NCBI GenBank assembly: GCA_038124025.1
Contig: JAYPBC010000046.1
Span: 1 to 9,832 of the forward strand
DNA: 9,832 nucleotides
From: UBA1275 sp038124025
GTDB lineage: Bacteria > Bacteroidota > Rhodothermia > Balneolales > Balneolaceae
Direction: 5' to 3'
The notes beneath the pieces are model-generated. The model was given only the letters and a program-made list of their open reading frames with translations. It had not been told where the DNA came from and ran no database searches. Both the position numbers and the translations under genes were made by a program. Of the stretch, positions 1 to 6,401 are shown one piece after another (positions within the stretch are counted from its first letter, which is position 1; the number at the start of each line of letters is the position of its first letter).

Positions 1-327
1 TACTCCAATATTTGCTAATAGTAAATGGCTGAAATCACCAATCCATGCATTACCAGTTCCAAAAGCAAGAGAGTATCCTGCAATCACCCATACAATCGTG
101 CCGGTACAAAAAGCCATATAGGACATCCCAATTGTATTGAGTACGTGTTTATTTTGTGTTAATCCCCCATAAAAAAGCGCTAAACCAGCGGGGGTCATAA
201 GCATGACTAATGCGGTAGCAATTAGCATCCAGGCAGTGTCGCCTGTGTCTATGGATGCGGCTTCTTGAGCAAAGACAGATGTTGTACATAAGGCTAAGCC
301 TATAAGTGTACTTAGTAGGTATTTCAT
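1..327 (-). CDS. amt: Ammonium transporter (Amt family), N-terminal part, cut by window edge
   Basis: This is the first 109 codons of an Amt/AmtB-type ammonium channel, a trimeric inner-membrane protein that conducts ammonium or ammonia for nitrogen assimilation. Translating the minus strand from the ATG at 327 gives an open frame to base 1. Residues 1-20 look like a cleavable signal peptide ending in VFA before QE, as in E. coli AmtB. The family hallmark follows at about residues 30-56, DTAWMLIATALVML then TPAGLALFYGGL. The stretch WVIAGYSLAFGTGNAWIGD at about 80-98 matches the conserved GYSLAFG region of the second and third helices. The rest of the protein, including the pore histidines, lies outside the window. 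It is separated by 251 bases from the upstream same-strand exonuclease gene and probably has its own promoter. Amt genes are often next to a PII gene (glnK/glnB), but none is visible here. Confidence in the family is high. Confidence 0.93.
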   Translation of the reverse strand, partial: MKYLLSTLIGLALCTTSVFAQEAASIDTGDTAWMLIATALVMLMTPAGLALFYGGLTQNKHVLNTIGMSYMAFCTGTIVWVIAGYSLAFGTGNAWIGDFSHLLLANIGV

Positions 328-421
328 AAATATATCGATTGAGTTAGTGTTTAAAGCGTAGGGTTAAATATAGCAACCCTAACTTTACCTATATTATTTA
401 TAAATTATACGGAATGATTCC
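328..421 (-). promoter_or_regulatory. Putative amt promoter and leader with hairpin and palindrome
   Basis: Read on the minus strand, a TATAAT-like box lies at 409-404, about 77 bases upstream of the amt start. No good -35 box is seen at the usual spacing. Next to it is an 11-base palindrome, GGAATGATTCC (411-421), in a position where an operator would overlap the promoter. Downstream, in the likely leader, a 7-bp perfect inverted repeat (TAGGGTT 359-365 with AACCCTA 375-381, 9-base loop) could form a small hairpin. The sequence elements are visible; their use as promoter, operator or leader structure is inference. No sigma-54 type GG/GC element was seen. Confidence 0.35.
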
Positions 422-531
422 TAAAAATACACGACATAAAGCAATGTAAAGTTAAAAATATTAGGGTTAATTAATGGAAGGGCTTTTTTAGTTATTAAGA
501 GGTGTTTATTCCTAAATAAACCAAAGTATTT

Positions 532-584
532 GAAATTTATTTCAAAATAAAATAAGCTTTCAAAGCGTATGGATTAGCTTATTT
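532..584 (-). terminator. Possible intrinsic terminator at the end of the bshB1-ansA-exonuclease operon
   Basis: A perfect 9-bp inverted repeat, AAATAAGCT (550-558) and AGCTTATTT (576-584), encloses a 17-base loop. On the minus strand the second arm runs into a T-rich tail (TATTTT). A second small palindrome, GAAATTTATTTC, follows at 532-543. The first stem overlaps the stop codon of the exonuclease gene (TAA, 581-579). The stem is AT-rich and therefore weak, so this is a tentative call based on position and tail. Confidence 0.4.
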
Positions 585-1343
585 ATTGTTATTCTGAATT
601 TCGCGTAATTTATTGATTGCGCGCGACTTTAAATTTTCAAACTCATTTTCTTTAATATGTGAACGAGTATATTCTAAATGTAACCATATTATATAGGTTG
701 CCATAACGTCTTCGTAACAATAATTTTCAATGTTCTTGAATTCACCTTTTACATATTGTTCATACACAATATTACCTTCAGAAACTTGCTTGAATGGTAT
801 GTCGATAAGCATTCCTAGATGTTTCAATTTAGGCCAAGGACTAGCCCCATAATTACTGAATTCATCAACTAAATCTACATTGTTTGCACTAAATCGATAC
901 TTAATTTCTCGGTGACTTAGTCTTGGCGGCATCTGCAGGCTAAATTTTAATGCTCGGTACTCCATGACTGGTAGATCAAAACCTCTTCCGTTATGGTGAA
1001 TAAGATTAAAATCTTTATAGGTCAATAATTCTTGGAATAATTTTTTTAACCCTTCGTTCTCATTCTCACCAGACCATGCTTCTTTTTGTTTTGGTTGGCC
1101 TTTAGCGTCTACCCAAAGTCCTACCCAAGAGACTATTTTATGAAACATGGGAGGTAAAAATTCCGAAGCTCCGCGTCCCACTCTTTTCGCAGCTATATCG
1201 ATACAAGCTTGGTCACTTAGCTCCTCTGGGGTAGGTATATTTTCTTCATCACTCCATTCATCAGCTGTCACAGGTTCCTGTTCTAGCATAGACCGAATTA
1301 AGGCTAGGTCAGGAACTGTTTCTAAATCAAAGATAAAATACAT
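579..1343 (-). CDS. Stand-alone PolB-like DEDDy 3'-5' exonuclease
   Basis: A 254-aa cytoplasmic protein resembling the predicted 3'-5' exonucleases related to the proofreading domain of DNA polymerase B (DNA_pol_B_exo2 type). The DEDDy catalytic pattern can be placed. Motif I is FDLETVPD with D6 and E8. Motif II is HHNGRGFDLPVME with N118 and D123. Motif III is NYCYEDV with Y208 and D212 in the Y-x3-D spacing. The stretch GRGASEFLPPMFHKIV (about 57-71) is also typical of this family. There is no polymerase domain, so it probably trims or degrades DNA or RNA 3' ends; the actual substrate is unknown. A Lys/Glu-rich helical tail of about 30 residues ends the protein. It is the last gene of a minus-strand operon, starting 29 bases after ansA ends. 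The ATG at 1343 gives the motif I Asp at residue 6 as expected; no Shine-Dalgarno site is seen. Confidence 0.85.
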   Translation of the reverse strand: MYFIFDLETVPDLALIRSMLEQEPVTADEWSDEENIPTPEELSDQACIDIAAKRVGRGASEFLPPMFHKIVSWVGLWVDAKGQPKQKEAWSGENENEGLKKLFQELLTYKDFNLIHHNGRGFDLPVMEYRALKFSLQMPPRLSHREIKYRFSANNVDLVDEFSNYGASPWPKLKHLGMLIDIPFKQVSEGNIVYEQYVKGEFKNIENYCYEDVMATYIIWLHLEYTRSHIKENEFENLKSRAINKLREIQNNNK

Positions 1344-1372
1344 AAATACTCTAGGTTGATTGGGTAGGTAGC

Positions 1373-2395
1373 TTAGCTTCGTTCTCCCCTAAGATTCATT
1401 TGGAATCTTTGTGTTATCTGAAGGTTCGATTCATTGTTATCTTGATGAGCCGATATCAGCCACATCATTTTGGTAACACTAGCCTCTAGGGTCATATCTG
1501 CGGAAGATAATACCCCTAAATCTAGTGCGATTCGTCCAGCAGCATAGTTTTTTAGGTTAACTGCATCATGATTTGCCTGTGAAGTAATCACCGTTATAAC
1601 ATCTTTAGCCTTACAACGGTGTAAAAAAGGTATCCAAGAATAGTCCGTCTTTATAGGAAAATTACCACTGCCATAGGCTCTAATTATAAGTGCATCAATA
1701 TTTTCTAATGAAATACTCTCGAGTTGATTGGTTTGGAAGCCAGGATGTATGGTCAGTACAAATATATTCCCGCTAAAACCAGTGTGAAAGCTTGTTACCT
1801 TATTCAATTCAACTTGGTTGGGACTCCACCAGTTTTTTCTGTGAAGATCAATGTCCAAATCAATATCTGCTAGTGTAGGATAATTTGGAGTAGCGAAAGC
1901 ATCAAAATCACCAATACTCATTTTGGTAGCACGATTACCCCTGTATACATGGTCATTAAAACAAATCGCTACTTCTGGTAAATCTGATGTGGCTATTTCC
2001 ACCGAATTAATCATATTTCGCTGCGCATCACTTCTAATTCTACTTAGAGGAACTTGACTTCCTGTCAAAATAATTGGTTTATCTAAACGGTTTATTCCAA
2101 AACTAAGGGCTGAGGCTGTATAGGCCATCGTATCAGTGCCATGTAGGATTACAAATCCATCATACTGGGTATATTTATTTTTTATAAGGCTAATTAATGA
2201 ATCCCAATGATGAGGATGTAAATCGGAACTATCTTCGAAGAATAATGGATGTACATCAATATCTGCAATTTCATTTAGGGTAGGGATTTGCTTATACAAC
2301 TGGTCCGACCAACGATCTGGATCTAAAACAACGCCATCTAATTGGGCTTGCATAGCAATTGTTCCTCCAGTTTGAATAAGCAGTATTTTTTTCAT
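1373..2395 (-). CDS. ansA: Type I L-asparaginase
   Basis: A 340-aa protein that hydrolyses L-asparagine to aspartate and ammonia; E. coli AnsA, the cytoplasmic type I enzyme, is about the same length (338 aa). The visible active-site motifs are TGGTIA at 9-14 (nucleophile T12), DSSD at 55-58 (substrate binding), HGTDTM at 85-90 (T87 and D88) and RGNRATK at 152-158 (K158). These complete the two catalytic triads known for the family. There is no signal peptide, which supports the cytoplasmic type I assignment over the secreted type II. The C-terminal domain is complete. The start codon is 24 bases past the bshB1 stop and the exonuclease follows after 29 bases, so the three genes are probably co-transcribed. 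An AAGGA motif lies too far upstream of the ATG (about 16 bases) to be a good ribosome site. Confidence 0.93.
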   Translation of the reverse strand: MKKILLIQTGGTIAMQAQLDGVVLDPDRWSDQLYKQIPTLNEIADIDVHPLFFEDSSDLHPHHWDSLISLIKNKYTQYDGFVILHGTDTMAYTASALSFGINRLDKPIILTGSQVPLSRIRSDAQRNMINSVEIATSDLPEVAICFNDHVYRGNRATKMSIGDFDAFATPNYPTLADIDLDIDLHRKNWWSPNQVELNKVTSFHTGFSGNIFVLTIHPGFQTNQLESISLENIDALIIRAYGSGNFPIKTDYSWIPFLHRCKAKDVITVITSQANHDAVNLKNYAAGRIALDLGVLSSADMTLEASVTKMMWLISAHQDNNESNLQITQRFQMNLRGERS

Positions 2396-2419
2396 TCTAT
2401 GAGTAACTTATCCTTAGCA

Positions 2420-3169
2420 TTAACGTTTTTGCTTATGCTGTAAAAAGGAGTCAAAATTTTTAACACCGGCTGGTAGGTTATGATACGCAAAGGGTTCGCC
2501 ATAAGTGCAACCACCTAAATGACCAAAATATCGTGCTCGTGCTTCCAGTTGTTGAAAAAAGGAAGGCTCGGAGATATATGTTTTGGGCTGTTTATCACCA
2601 GATGGGGCATTAAATTGTGTGGTAAATGCAGCCATTGCCTTCACTTTGATATCCCATACATCCGAAATATCAAGTATAATTTGATGTTCAATAGGTCGAT
2701 CTTGCATATAGTGAAACACATGATGAGGGCGCCACACTTTTTGCAATTCTTGGCTTCCTATCTCACGAGTTTCAATTTTAATAAGGCCAGAGTAAAATAT
2801 GGCATCCGCACAAAGTTTTGTCGCTTTACCATGGTCTGGATGCCGATCTGTGGGGGCACCAATAAAGCAAATATCTGGCCGGGTGTTTCTAATTTCTTGT
2901 ATAATTTTCTTTTGATTTGTACGATTATTCTCAATGATGGAATCCGCAATTTGTAGGTTATTTCGATAGTGTAATCCTAAAATCTCACTAGAAACTTTAG
3001 CCTCTTCATATCTAGATTGAATGGTTCCTCTTGAGCCCATTTCACCTTCAGTCAAATCAACTATACCAACTTTATAGCCTTGTTTAATCATACTGGCAAT
3101 CATACCTCCACATCCTAATTCAGCATCATCTGGGTGGGCAGCAAATACGAGAATATCTAAGTCAATCAT
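2420..3169 (-). CDS. bshB1: Bacillithiol biosynthesis N-acetylglucosaminyl-malate deacetylase BshB1
   Basis: A 249-aa zinc-dependent deacetylase of the PIG-L/LmbE family. BshB removes the acetyl group from GlcNAc-malate made by BshA; BshC then adds cysteine to give bacillithiol, the main low-molecular-weight thiol in many Firmicutes and Bacteroidota. The zinc motif AHPDDAELGCGG lies at 11-22 and the second ligand region, DRHPDHGKA, at 108-116. H12, D15 and H113 fall at the same numbers as the zinc ligands known from the Bacillus cereus homologue. TEGEMGSRG at 40-48 and RARYFGHLGG at 211-220 are typical of BshB1 rather than of mycothiol enzymes. No bshA or bshC is in the window, so the pathway is inferred from this gene. 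It is the first gene of the minus-strand operon and is transcribed divergently from the permease genes. Start chosen because AHPDD then begins at the usual residue 11. Confidence 0.92.
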   Translation of the reverse strand: MIDLDILVFAAHPDDAELGCGGMIASMIKQGYKVGIVDLTEGEMGSRGTIQSRYEEAKVSSEILGLHYRNNLQIADSIIENNRTNQKKIIQEIRNTRPDICFIGAPTDRHPDHGKATKLCADAIFYSGLIKIETREIGSQELQKVWRPHHVFHYMQDRPIEHQIILDISDVWDIKVKAMAAFTTQFNAPSGDKQPKTYISEPSFFQQLEARARYFGHLGGCTYGEPFAYHNLPAGVKNFDSFLQHKQKR

Positions 3170-3271
3170 AATTACGTGTAATAGTTATTTATATTGGAAC
3201 TTATTTTAATGGTAATCGTATACTTGTAAATAGGCAATTTTGACTAAATATATCATTTATAAAAGAATATA
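3170..3271. promoter_or_regulatory. Divergent intergenic region between bshB1 and the permease operon
   Basis: This 102-base AT-rich gap must hold the promoters for the leftward bshB1 operon and the rightward permease operon, since the genes diverge. Candidate elements are TTGACT at 3240-3245 on the plus strand with AT-rich sequence before the ATG at 3272, and TATACG-like sequence on the minus strand around 3215-3222. Neither pairs with a partner box at convincing spacing, so exact promoters are not called. A short imperfect palindrome, TTACGTGTAA, lies at 3172-3181 next to the bshB1 start. No Shine-Dalgarno site is seen for either gene. Confidence 0.4.
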
Positions 3272-4498
3272 ATGAAGTTCATTAGAAGCATACAGGAAGG
3301 GCTTAAAATTGCTCTTCATGCGCTCAAAACAAATAAATTGAGAGCATTCTTAACCACATTATGTATCATCATTGGAATTACTATGGTAACAGTGGTAGAT
3401 ACTGTCACAACAGGGATGGATAAAACCTTCGATGATAGTATGGCTATGCTGGGGCAAAATGTGGTTTATATTGAAAAATGGCCTTGGGATTCGGATGGTA
3501 TCAAATGGTGGGAGATTATGAATAGGAAAGAAATGGAGTTAGAGTATGCTGAATTCATCGAAAGTCGAAGTCGTTACGCTTCAACTGTTGCTGTTTCTGC
3601 GAATCGCAGTACAACAATACGTTACCAGGAAAATTCAGCCGAAGGGGTAGGTTTACAGGGAAGCACCCATAATTTCCTTGATATACAGGGGCTCGACATC
3701 GATTCTGGGAGGATGTTTACTGAGTCTGAAGTACGTTCTCGATCCAATGTGGTAATACTGGGACAATCATTGGTATCTGCATTATTTGAACAAGGAAATC
3801 CTGAAGGGAAAACGGTGCGTATAGGTGGGCAGAAGTTTACCGTAATAGGGGTGCTAACCAAACAGGGAAGTTTTTTGGGTTTAGGAGATTCTGATAATCG
3901 CGTAATTATACCCATCACCTCCTATGAAAAGATTTATGGACTTAAATATGGCATACAACTTAGTGTGAAGTTTCAAGATCAGGCAGCACTGGAAGAAGGA
4001 AAATACGAGATAGAAGGCTTAATGCGACAAGTTCGTCAATTGGAGGCAACAGAAGAAAATGACTTTGCCTTGAACGAGCCCGACACCTTCAAAGAACAAT
4101 TAGCTGGTATAAAAAATGGAATTTATATGGGAGGATTTCTATTGGTAGGCCTATCCTTGCTAATCGGAGGTATTGGAATTATGAATATTATGTTTGTATC
4201 CGTAAAGGAGCGGACAAAAGAAATAGGAATTAGAAAAGCTGTTGGAGCAAAATCCTGGGAAATATTAGCTCAATTTCTAATTGAAGCCATAGTTTTGTCA
4301 CTTTTAGGCGGTATAATAGGTGTAACGATAGCTGCAGGATTTACCATTATGATTGATCAGGTTTTTACGGCGCAAATGAACGTTCAAGTCGTGCTCTTGG
4401 CAGTAGGATTGTGTACGCTGGTTGGAGTGACTTTTGGATTTATCCCTGCCTATAAAGCAGCAAAGTCTGACCCTATTGAATCATTAAGATTCGAATAA
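3272..4498 (+). CDS. MacB/FtsX-type ABC transporter permease (first of a pair)
   Basis: A 408-aa inner-membrane protein with the four-helix plan of type VII (mechanotransmission) ABC permeases. The N-terminal region (about 1-22, with TNKLRAFLTTL) precedes helix 1 (about 24-45). A large periplasmic MacB_PCD-like domain spans about 46-282. The FtsX domain then holds helices at about 284-306, 332-357 and 371-393. The motif VSVKERTKEIGIRKAVGA (309-326) is the conserved cytoplasmic loop after helix 2 that contacts the ATPase, and the C-terminus SDPIESLRFE is typical of this family. There is no ATP-binding domain, unlike E. coli MacB, so a separate LolD/MacB-type ATPase is required. The periplasmic domain has an unusual aromatic stretch, KWPWDSDGIKWW, at 69-80. 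It leads a plus-strand operon and the second permease follows after 15 bases. Substrate unknown. Confidence 0.9.
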   Translation: MKFIRSIQEGLKIALHALKTNKLRAFLTTLCIIIGITMVTVVDTVTTGMDKTFDDSMAMLGQNVVYIEKWPWDSDGIKWWEIMNRKEMELEYAEFIESRSRYASTVAVSANRSTTIRYQENSAEGVGLQGSTHNFLDIQGLDIDSGRMFTESEVRSRSNVVILGQSLVSALFEQGNPEGKTVRIGGQKFTVIGVLTKQGSFLGLGDSDNRVIIPITSYEKIYGLKYGIQLSVKFQDQAALEEGKYEIEGLMRQVRQLEATEENDFALNEPDTFKEQLAGIKNGIYMGGFLLVGLSLLIGGIGIMNIMFVSVKERTKEIGIRKAVGAKSWEILAQFLIEAIVLSLLGGIIGVTIAAGFTIMIDQVFTAQMNVQVVLLAVGLCTLVGVTFGFIPAYKAAKSDPIESLRFE

Positions 4499-4500
4499 TT

Positions 4501-4513
4501 AGGAGAGTAAAAA
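4501..4513 (+). promoter_or_regulatory. Strong Shine-Dalgarno site of the second permease
   Basis: AGGAG at 4501-4505 stands 8 bases before the ATG at 4514. The 12-base string AGGAGAGTAAAA recurs exactly at 5782-5793 before the 66-aa protein gene. Most other starts in the window lack such a site, so these two are expected to be translated efficiently. Confidence 0.7.
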
Positions 4514-5734
4514 ATGTTCAACTTAGAAATATTACAACAAGCTGTAAAAGCACTATTTACAAATAAATTGCGGTCGGCTTTAACACTTTTAGCGTTGGTT
4601 ATAGGTGTATTTTCAGTCTTGGTCTCAACGACTGCCGTGGCTGTTTTGGATAATTACTTTAAAGAGACCCTTAGTATAATGGGCAGTGATGTAATTACTG
4701 TAAGTAGATATCCTCAAATCCAAATAGGTGGTGATACTTCAAAAAGAAATAGAAAAAGGTTGACATTTGATCAGGCAGAAGAATCTGAAAAATTACTGAG
4801 ATTTGCTGATAATATAAGTCCAAACGAAGATTTTAGTTATACTAAAATACAATTTGGAGACTTGGAAACAGAACCAAATGTTGTGATATATGGAAGTAAT
4901 CATAATTATTTAAATAATAATTCTTATGAAATCTATACTGGACGTAATATTACGCAGGAAGATGTTCAATACTCTAGATCCGTTGCTATTTTAGGTCATG
5001 ACTTATTAGATGATTTATTCAGAAGTGTAGATCCTGTAGGAAAGGAAATTAGAGTAGATGGTAACACCTTTTTAATCGTGGGAGTACTTGAAAAAAAGGG
5101 ATCTATTCTAGGACAGTCATTTGACAACTTTGTTTTAATACCGTACACAACTGGTAAATTATTGTATGGTGGAAAAAGAAACATCCAAATTCAAGTACGA
5201 GCACCAGATATAGCCGGTATCCCGAAAGCTATTGATGAAGTCACTGGAGTTTTAAGAATTATTAGGAAAGTATCACCAGAGCAGGAAAATGATTTTGAGA
5301 TATCTACCAATGAGTCGCTTTCAGGTTCTTTTGATGTATTTACTTCTGCTCTTTATGTAGGAGGTGCTTTTATTGGACTTATCACCTTGCTTGGTGCGGG
5401 TATTGGTGTCATGAATATTATGTTAGTATCAGTCACCGAAAGAACCAAAGAGATTGGAATACGTAAAGCTGTGGGCGCCACCAAAAAAGCAATTATAAAC
5501 CAATTTTTAGCTGAAGCTGTTTTTGTTTGTCAAATAGGAGGGGTAATAGGTATGATTTTAGGTATTGCTGCTGGGAATTTATTAGCCTTTTTAATAGATG
5601 CTAGCGTGGTCATTCCAATATGGTCTGTAATTGGTAGCTTTATTGGTATGTTATTGATAGGTATAATTTTTGGTGTGTATCCTGCTTTCAAAGCAGCTCA
5701 ATTAGACCCAATTGAAAGTCTTCGCTATGAATAG
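4514..5734 (+). CDS. MacB/FtsX-type ABC transporter permease (second of a pair)
   Basis: A 406-aa paralogue of the preceding permease, with the same plan. Helix 1 is at about 20-44, a MacB_PCD-like periplasmic domain at about 45-275, and FtsX-domain helices at about 279-304, 331-361 and 366-389. The conserved VSVTERTKEIGIRKAVGA motif spans 305-322, and the C-terminus LDPIESLRYE nearly matches that of its neighbour. The two proteins differ clearly in the periplasmic domain, and this one lacks the Trp-rich stretch. They therefore probably form a heterodimer, as LolC and LolE do, rather than a MacB-like homodimer. No ATPase domain is present. Family members move lipoproteins, peptides, macrolides or other amphiphiles between the membrane or periplasm and an outer-membrane channel; the cargo here cannot be read from sequence. 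Start set by the AGGAG site 8 bases upstream. Confidence 0.9.
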   Translation: MFNLEILQQAVKALFTNKLRSALTLLALVIGVFSVLVSTTAVAVLDNYFKETLSIMGSDVITVSRYPQIQIGGDTSKRNRKRLTFDQAEESEKLLRFADNISPNEDFSYTKIQFGDLETEPNVVIYGSNHNYLNNNSYEIYTGRNITQEDVQYSRSVAILGHDLLDDLFRSVDPVGKEIRVDGNTFLIVGVLEKKGSILGQSFDNFVLIPYTTGKLLYGGKRNIQIQVRAPDIAGIPKAIDEVTGVLRIIRKVSPEQENDFEISTNESLSGSFDVFTSALYVGGAFIGLITLLGAGIGVMNIMLVSVTERTKEIGIRKAVGATKKAIINQFLAEAVFVCQIGGVIGMILGIAAGNLLAFLIDASVVIPIWSVIGSFIGMLLIGIIFGVYPAFKAAQLDPIESLRYE

Positions 5735-5780
5735 TATTGTGGCAGTTAGAAGCAATTTTCGATATATTTAACCAATAAAA

Positions 5781-5792
5781 AAGGAGAGTAAA
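5781..5792 (+). promoter_or_regulatory. Strong Shine-Dalgarno site of the 66-aa membrane protein
   Basis: AAGGAG at 5781-5786 lies 6 bases before the ATG at 5793. It fixes the start of a very short gene and supports the gene being real. The surrounding 12 bases repeat those in front of the second permease. Confidence 0.7.
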
Positions 5793-5993
5793 ATGGATGA
5801 ACAAATTTTAGATAACTTAAACAAACGCCTAGAAAAAACGATTACAGACACCGAAACTGTTCTTGAAGAACCGATGAAACTTGATGTAGAGGAGTTAAAA
5901 GATCAAGTAGAATCAATCGTACGAGAACATCCTATAAAGAGTGTACTACTTTCATTTGGGGTAGGTTATTTGCTTTCTCGAATATTTAAATAG
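5793..5993 (+). CDS. Small tail-anchored membrane protein, DUF883/YqjD-like
   Basis: A 66-aa protein with a charged, probably helical N-terminal part (1-45, rich in Glu, Lys and Leu) and one C-terminal membrane segment (about 47-62), ending in SRIFK. The order 'charged helix, (E)HP or NP, short hydrophobic segment with GxG, basic end' is the plan of DUF883 proteins such as E. coli YqjD, ElaB and YgaM. E. coli YqjD anchors at the inner membrane by its C-terminus and can bind ribosomes in stationary phase. That activity is known for the E. coli protein; for this shorter relative it is only a possibility. It lies 58 bases after the second permease, with a strong Shine-Dalgarno site, and 42 bases before the YqjE-like gene, which supports the Yqj comparison. 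Similarity is judged by architecture, so the family call is moderate. Confidence 0.68.
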   Translation: MDEQILDNLNKRLEKTITDTETVLEEPMKLDVEELKDQVESIVREHPIKSVLLSFGVGYLLSRIFK

Positions 5994-6035
5994 ATAGTTT
6001 GGTACTAAAGCCACTAACACTATTTTCCTCACCCA

Positions 6036-6401
6036 ATGAATGAATCGATCAAAGAGCTAGTACGTGATTTAAAAGATTATATCGAACTTCGATTCGACTG
6101 GATAGTTCTTAATGCCAGTGAGGTATTATCACATTTGGTTTCTATAGTTCTTCAAAAAGTGTTTGCTATCCTTATGTTGTGTATTTCATTACTCTTCTTA
6201 ATGTTTGCTCTAGCTCAGTATGTAGGTGATTTAATGGGTAATCCAGTATTTGGTTATCTCAGCATTGGTTTTGTTCTGCTTCTTTTAGGTATTTTTTTTC
6301 TTTCCAATACTCCTAGATTCATTTTCGGTCGAATGAAAGAAACATTTACCAATGATTTATCAAAAAAATTATTAGTAAAGAAAAAAGATCATGACGGCTA
6401 G
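6036..6401 (+). CDS. Two-helix membrane protein, YqjE/Holin-X-like (phage holin family annotation type)
   Basis: A 121-aa inner-membrane protein. An amphipathic N-terminal region (1-35, with VRDLKDYIELRFDWI) is followed by two strong membrane helices at about 38-62 and 71-91. A basic cytoplasmic tail, ending in KKLLVKKKDHDG, completes it. This is the layout of the YqjE / putative Holin-X group, often annotated 'phage holin family' although no phage genes are near. Its position between a YqjD-like and a third small membrane protein mirrors yqjD-yqjE-yqjK in enterobacteria. The true function of this group is not established, and a lytic holin role is unlikely here because no endolysin or phage gene is in the window. 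The stop codon overlaps the next start by 11 bases (6391-6401), so the two are translationally coupled. Confidence 0.7.
   Translation: MNESIKELVRDLKDYIELRFDWIVLNASEVLSHLVSIVLQKVFAILMLCISLLFLMFALAQYVGDLMGNPVFGYLSIGFVLLLLGIFFLSNTPRFIFGRMKETFTNDLSKKLLVKKKDHDG

Noticed and set aside
504..521. GTTTATT-CCTA-AATAAAC hairpin as an independent terminator
   Set aside because: It is a perfect 7-bp stem, but nearly all A-T, with no T-run directly after it on either strand. It may be part of the AT-rich spacer only.
2519..2956. 145-aa open frame on the plus strand opposite bshB1
   Set aside because: It lies wholly inside the clear BshB1 coding sequence on the other strand, has no recognisable domain or ribosome site, and has a Cys/Trp-rich composition typical of antisense frames.
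3622..3918. 98-aa open frame on the minus strand inside the first permease gene
   Set aside because: It is antisense to a well-supported permease, with a Pro/Ser-rich composition and no family resemblance.
6036..6401. Phage remnant suggested by a 'holin-like' membrane protein
   Set aside because: The Holin-X/YqjE group is commonly chromosomal. No endolysin, integrase, capsid or attachment-site sequence is nearby, and the gene sits inside an envelope operon.
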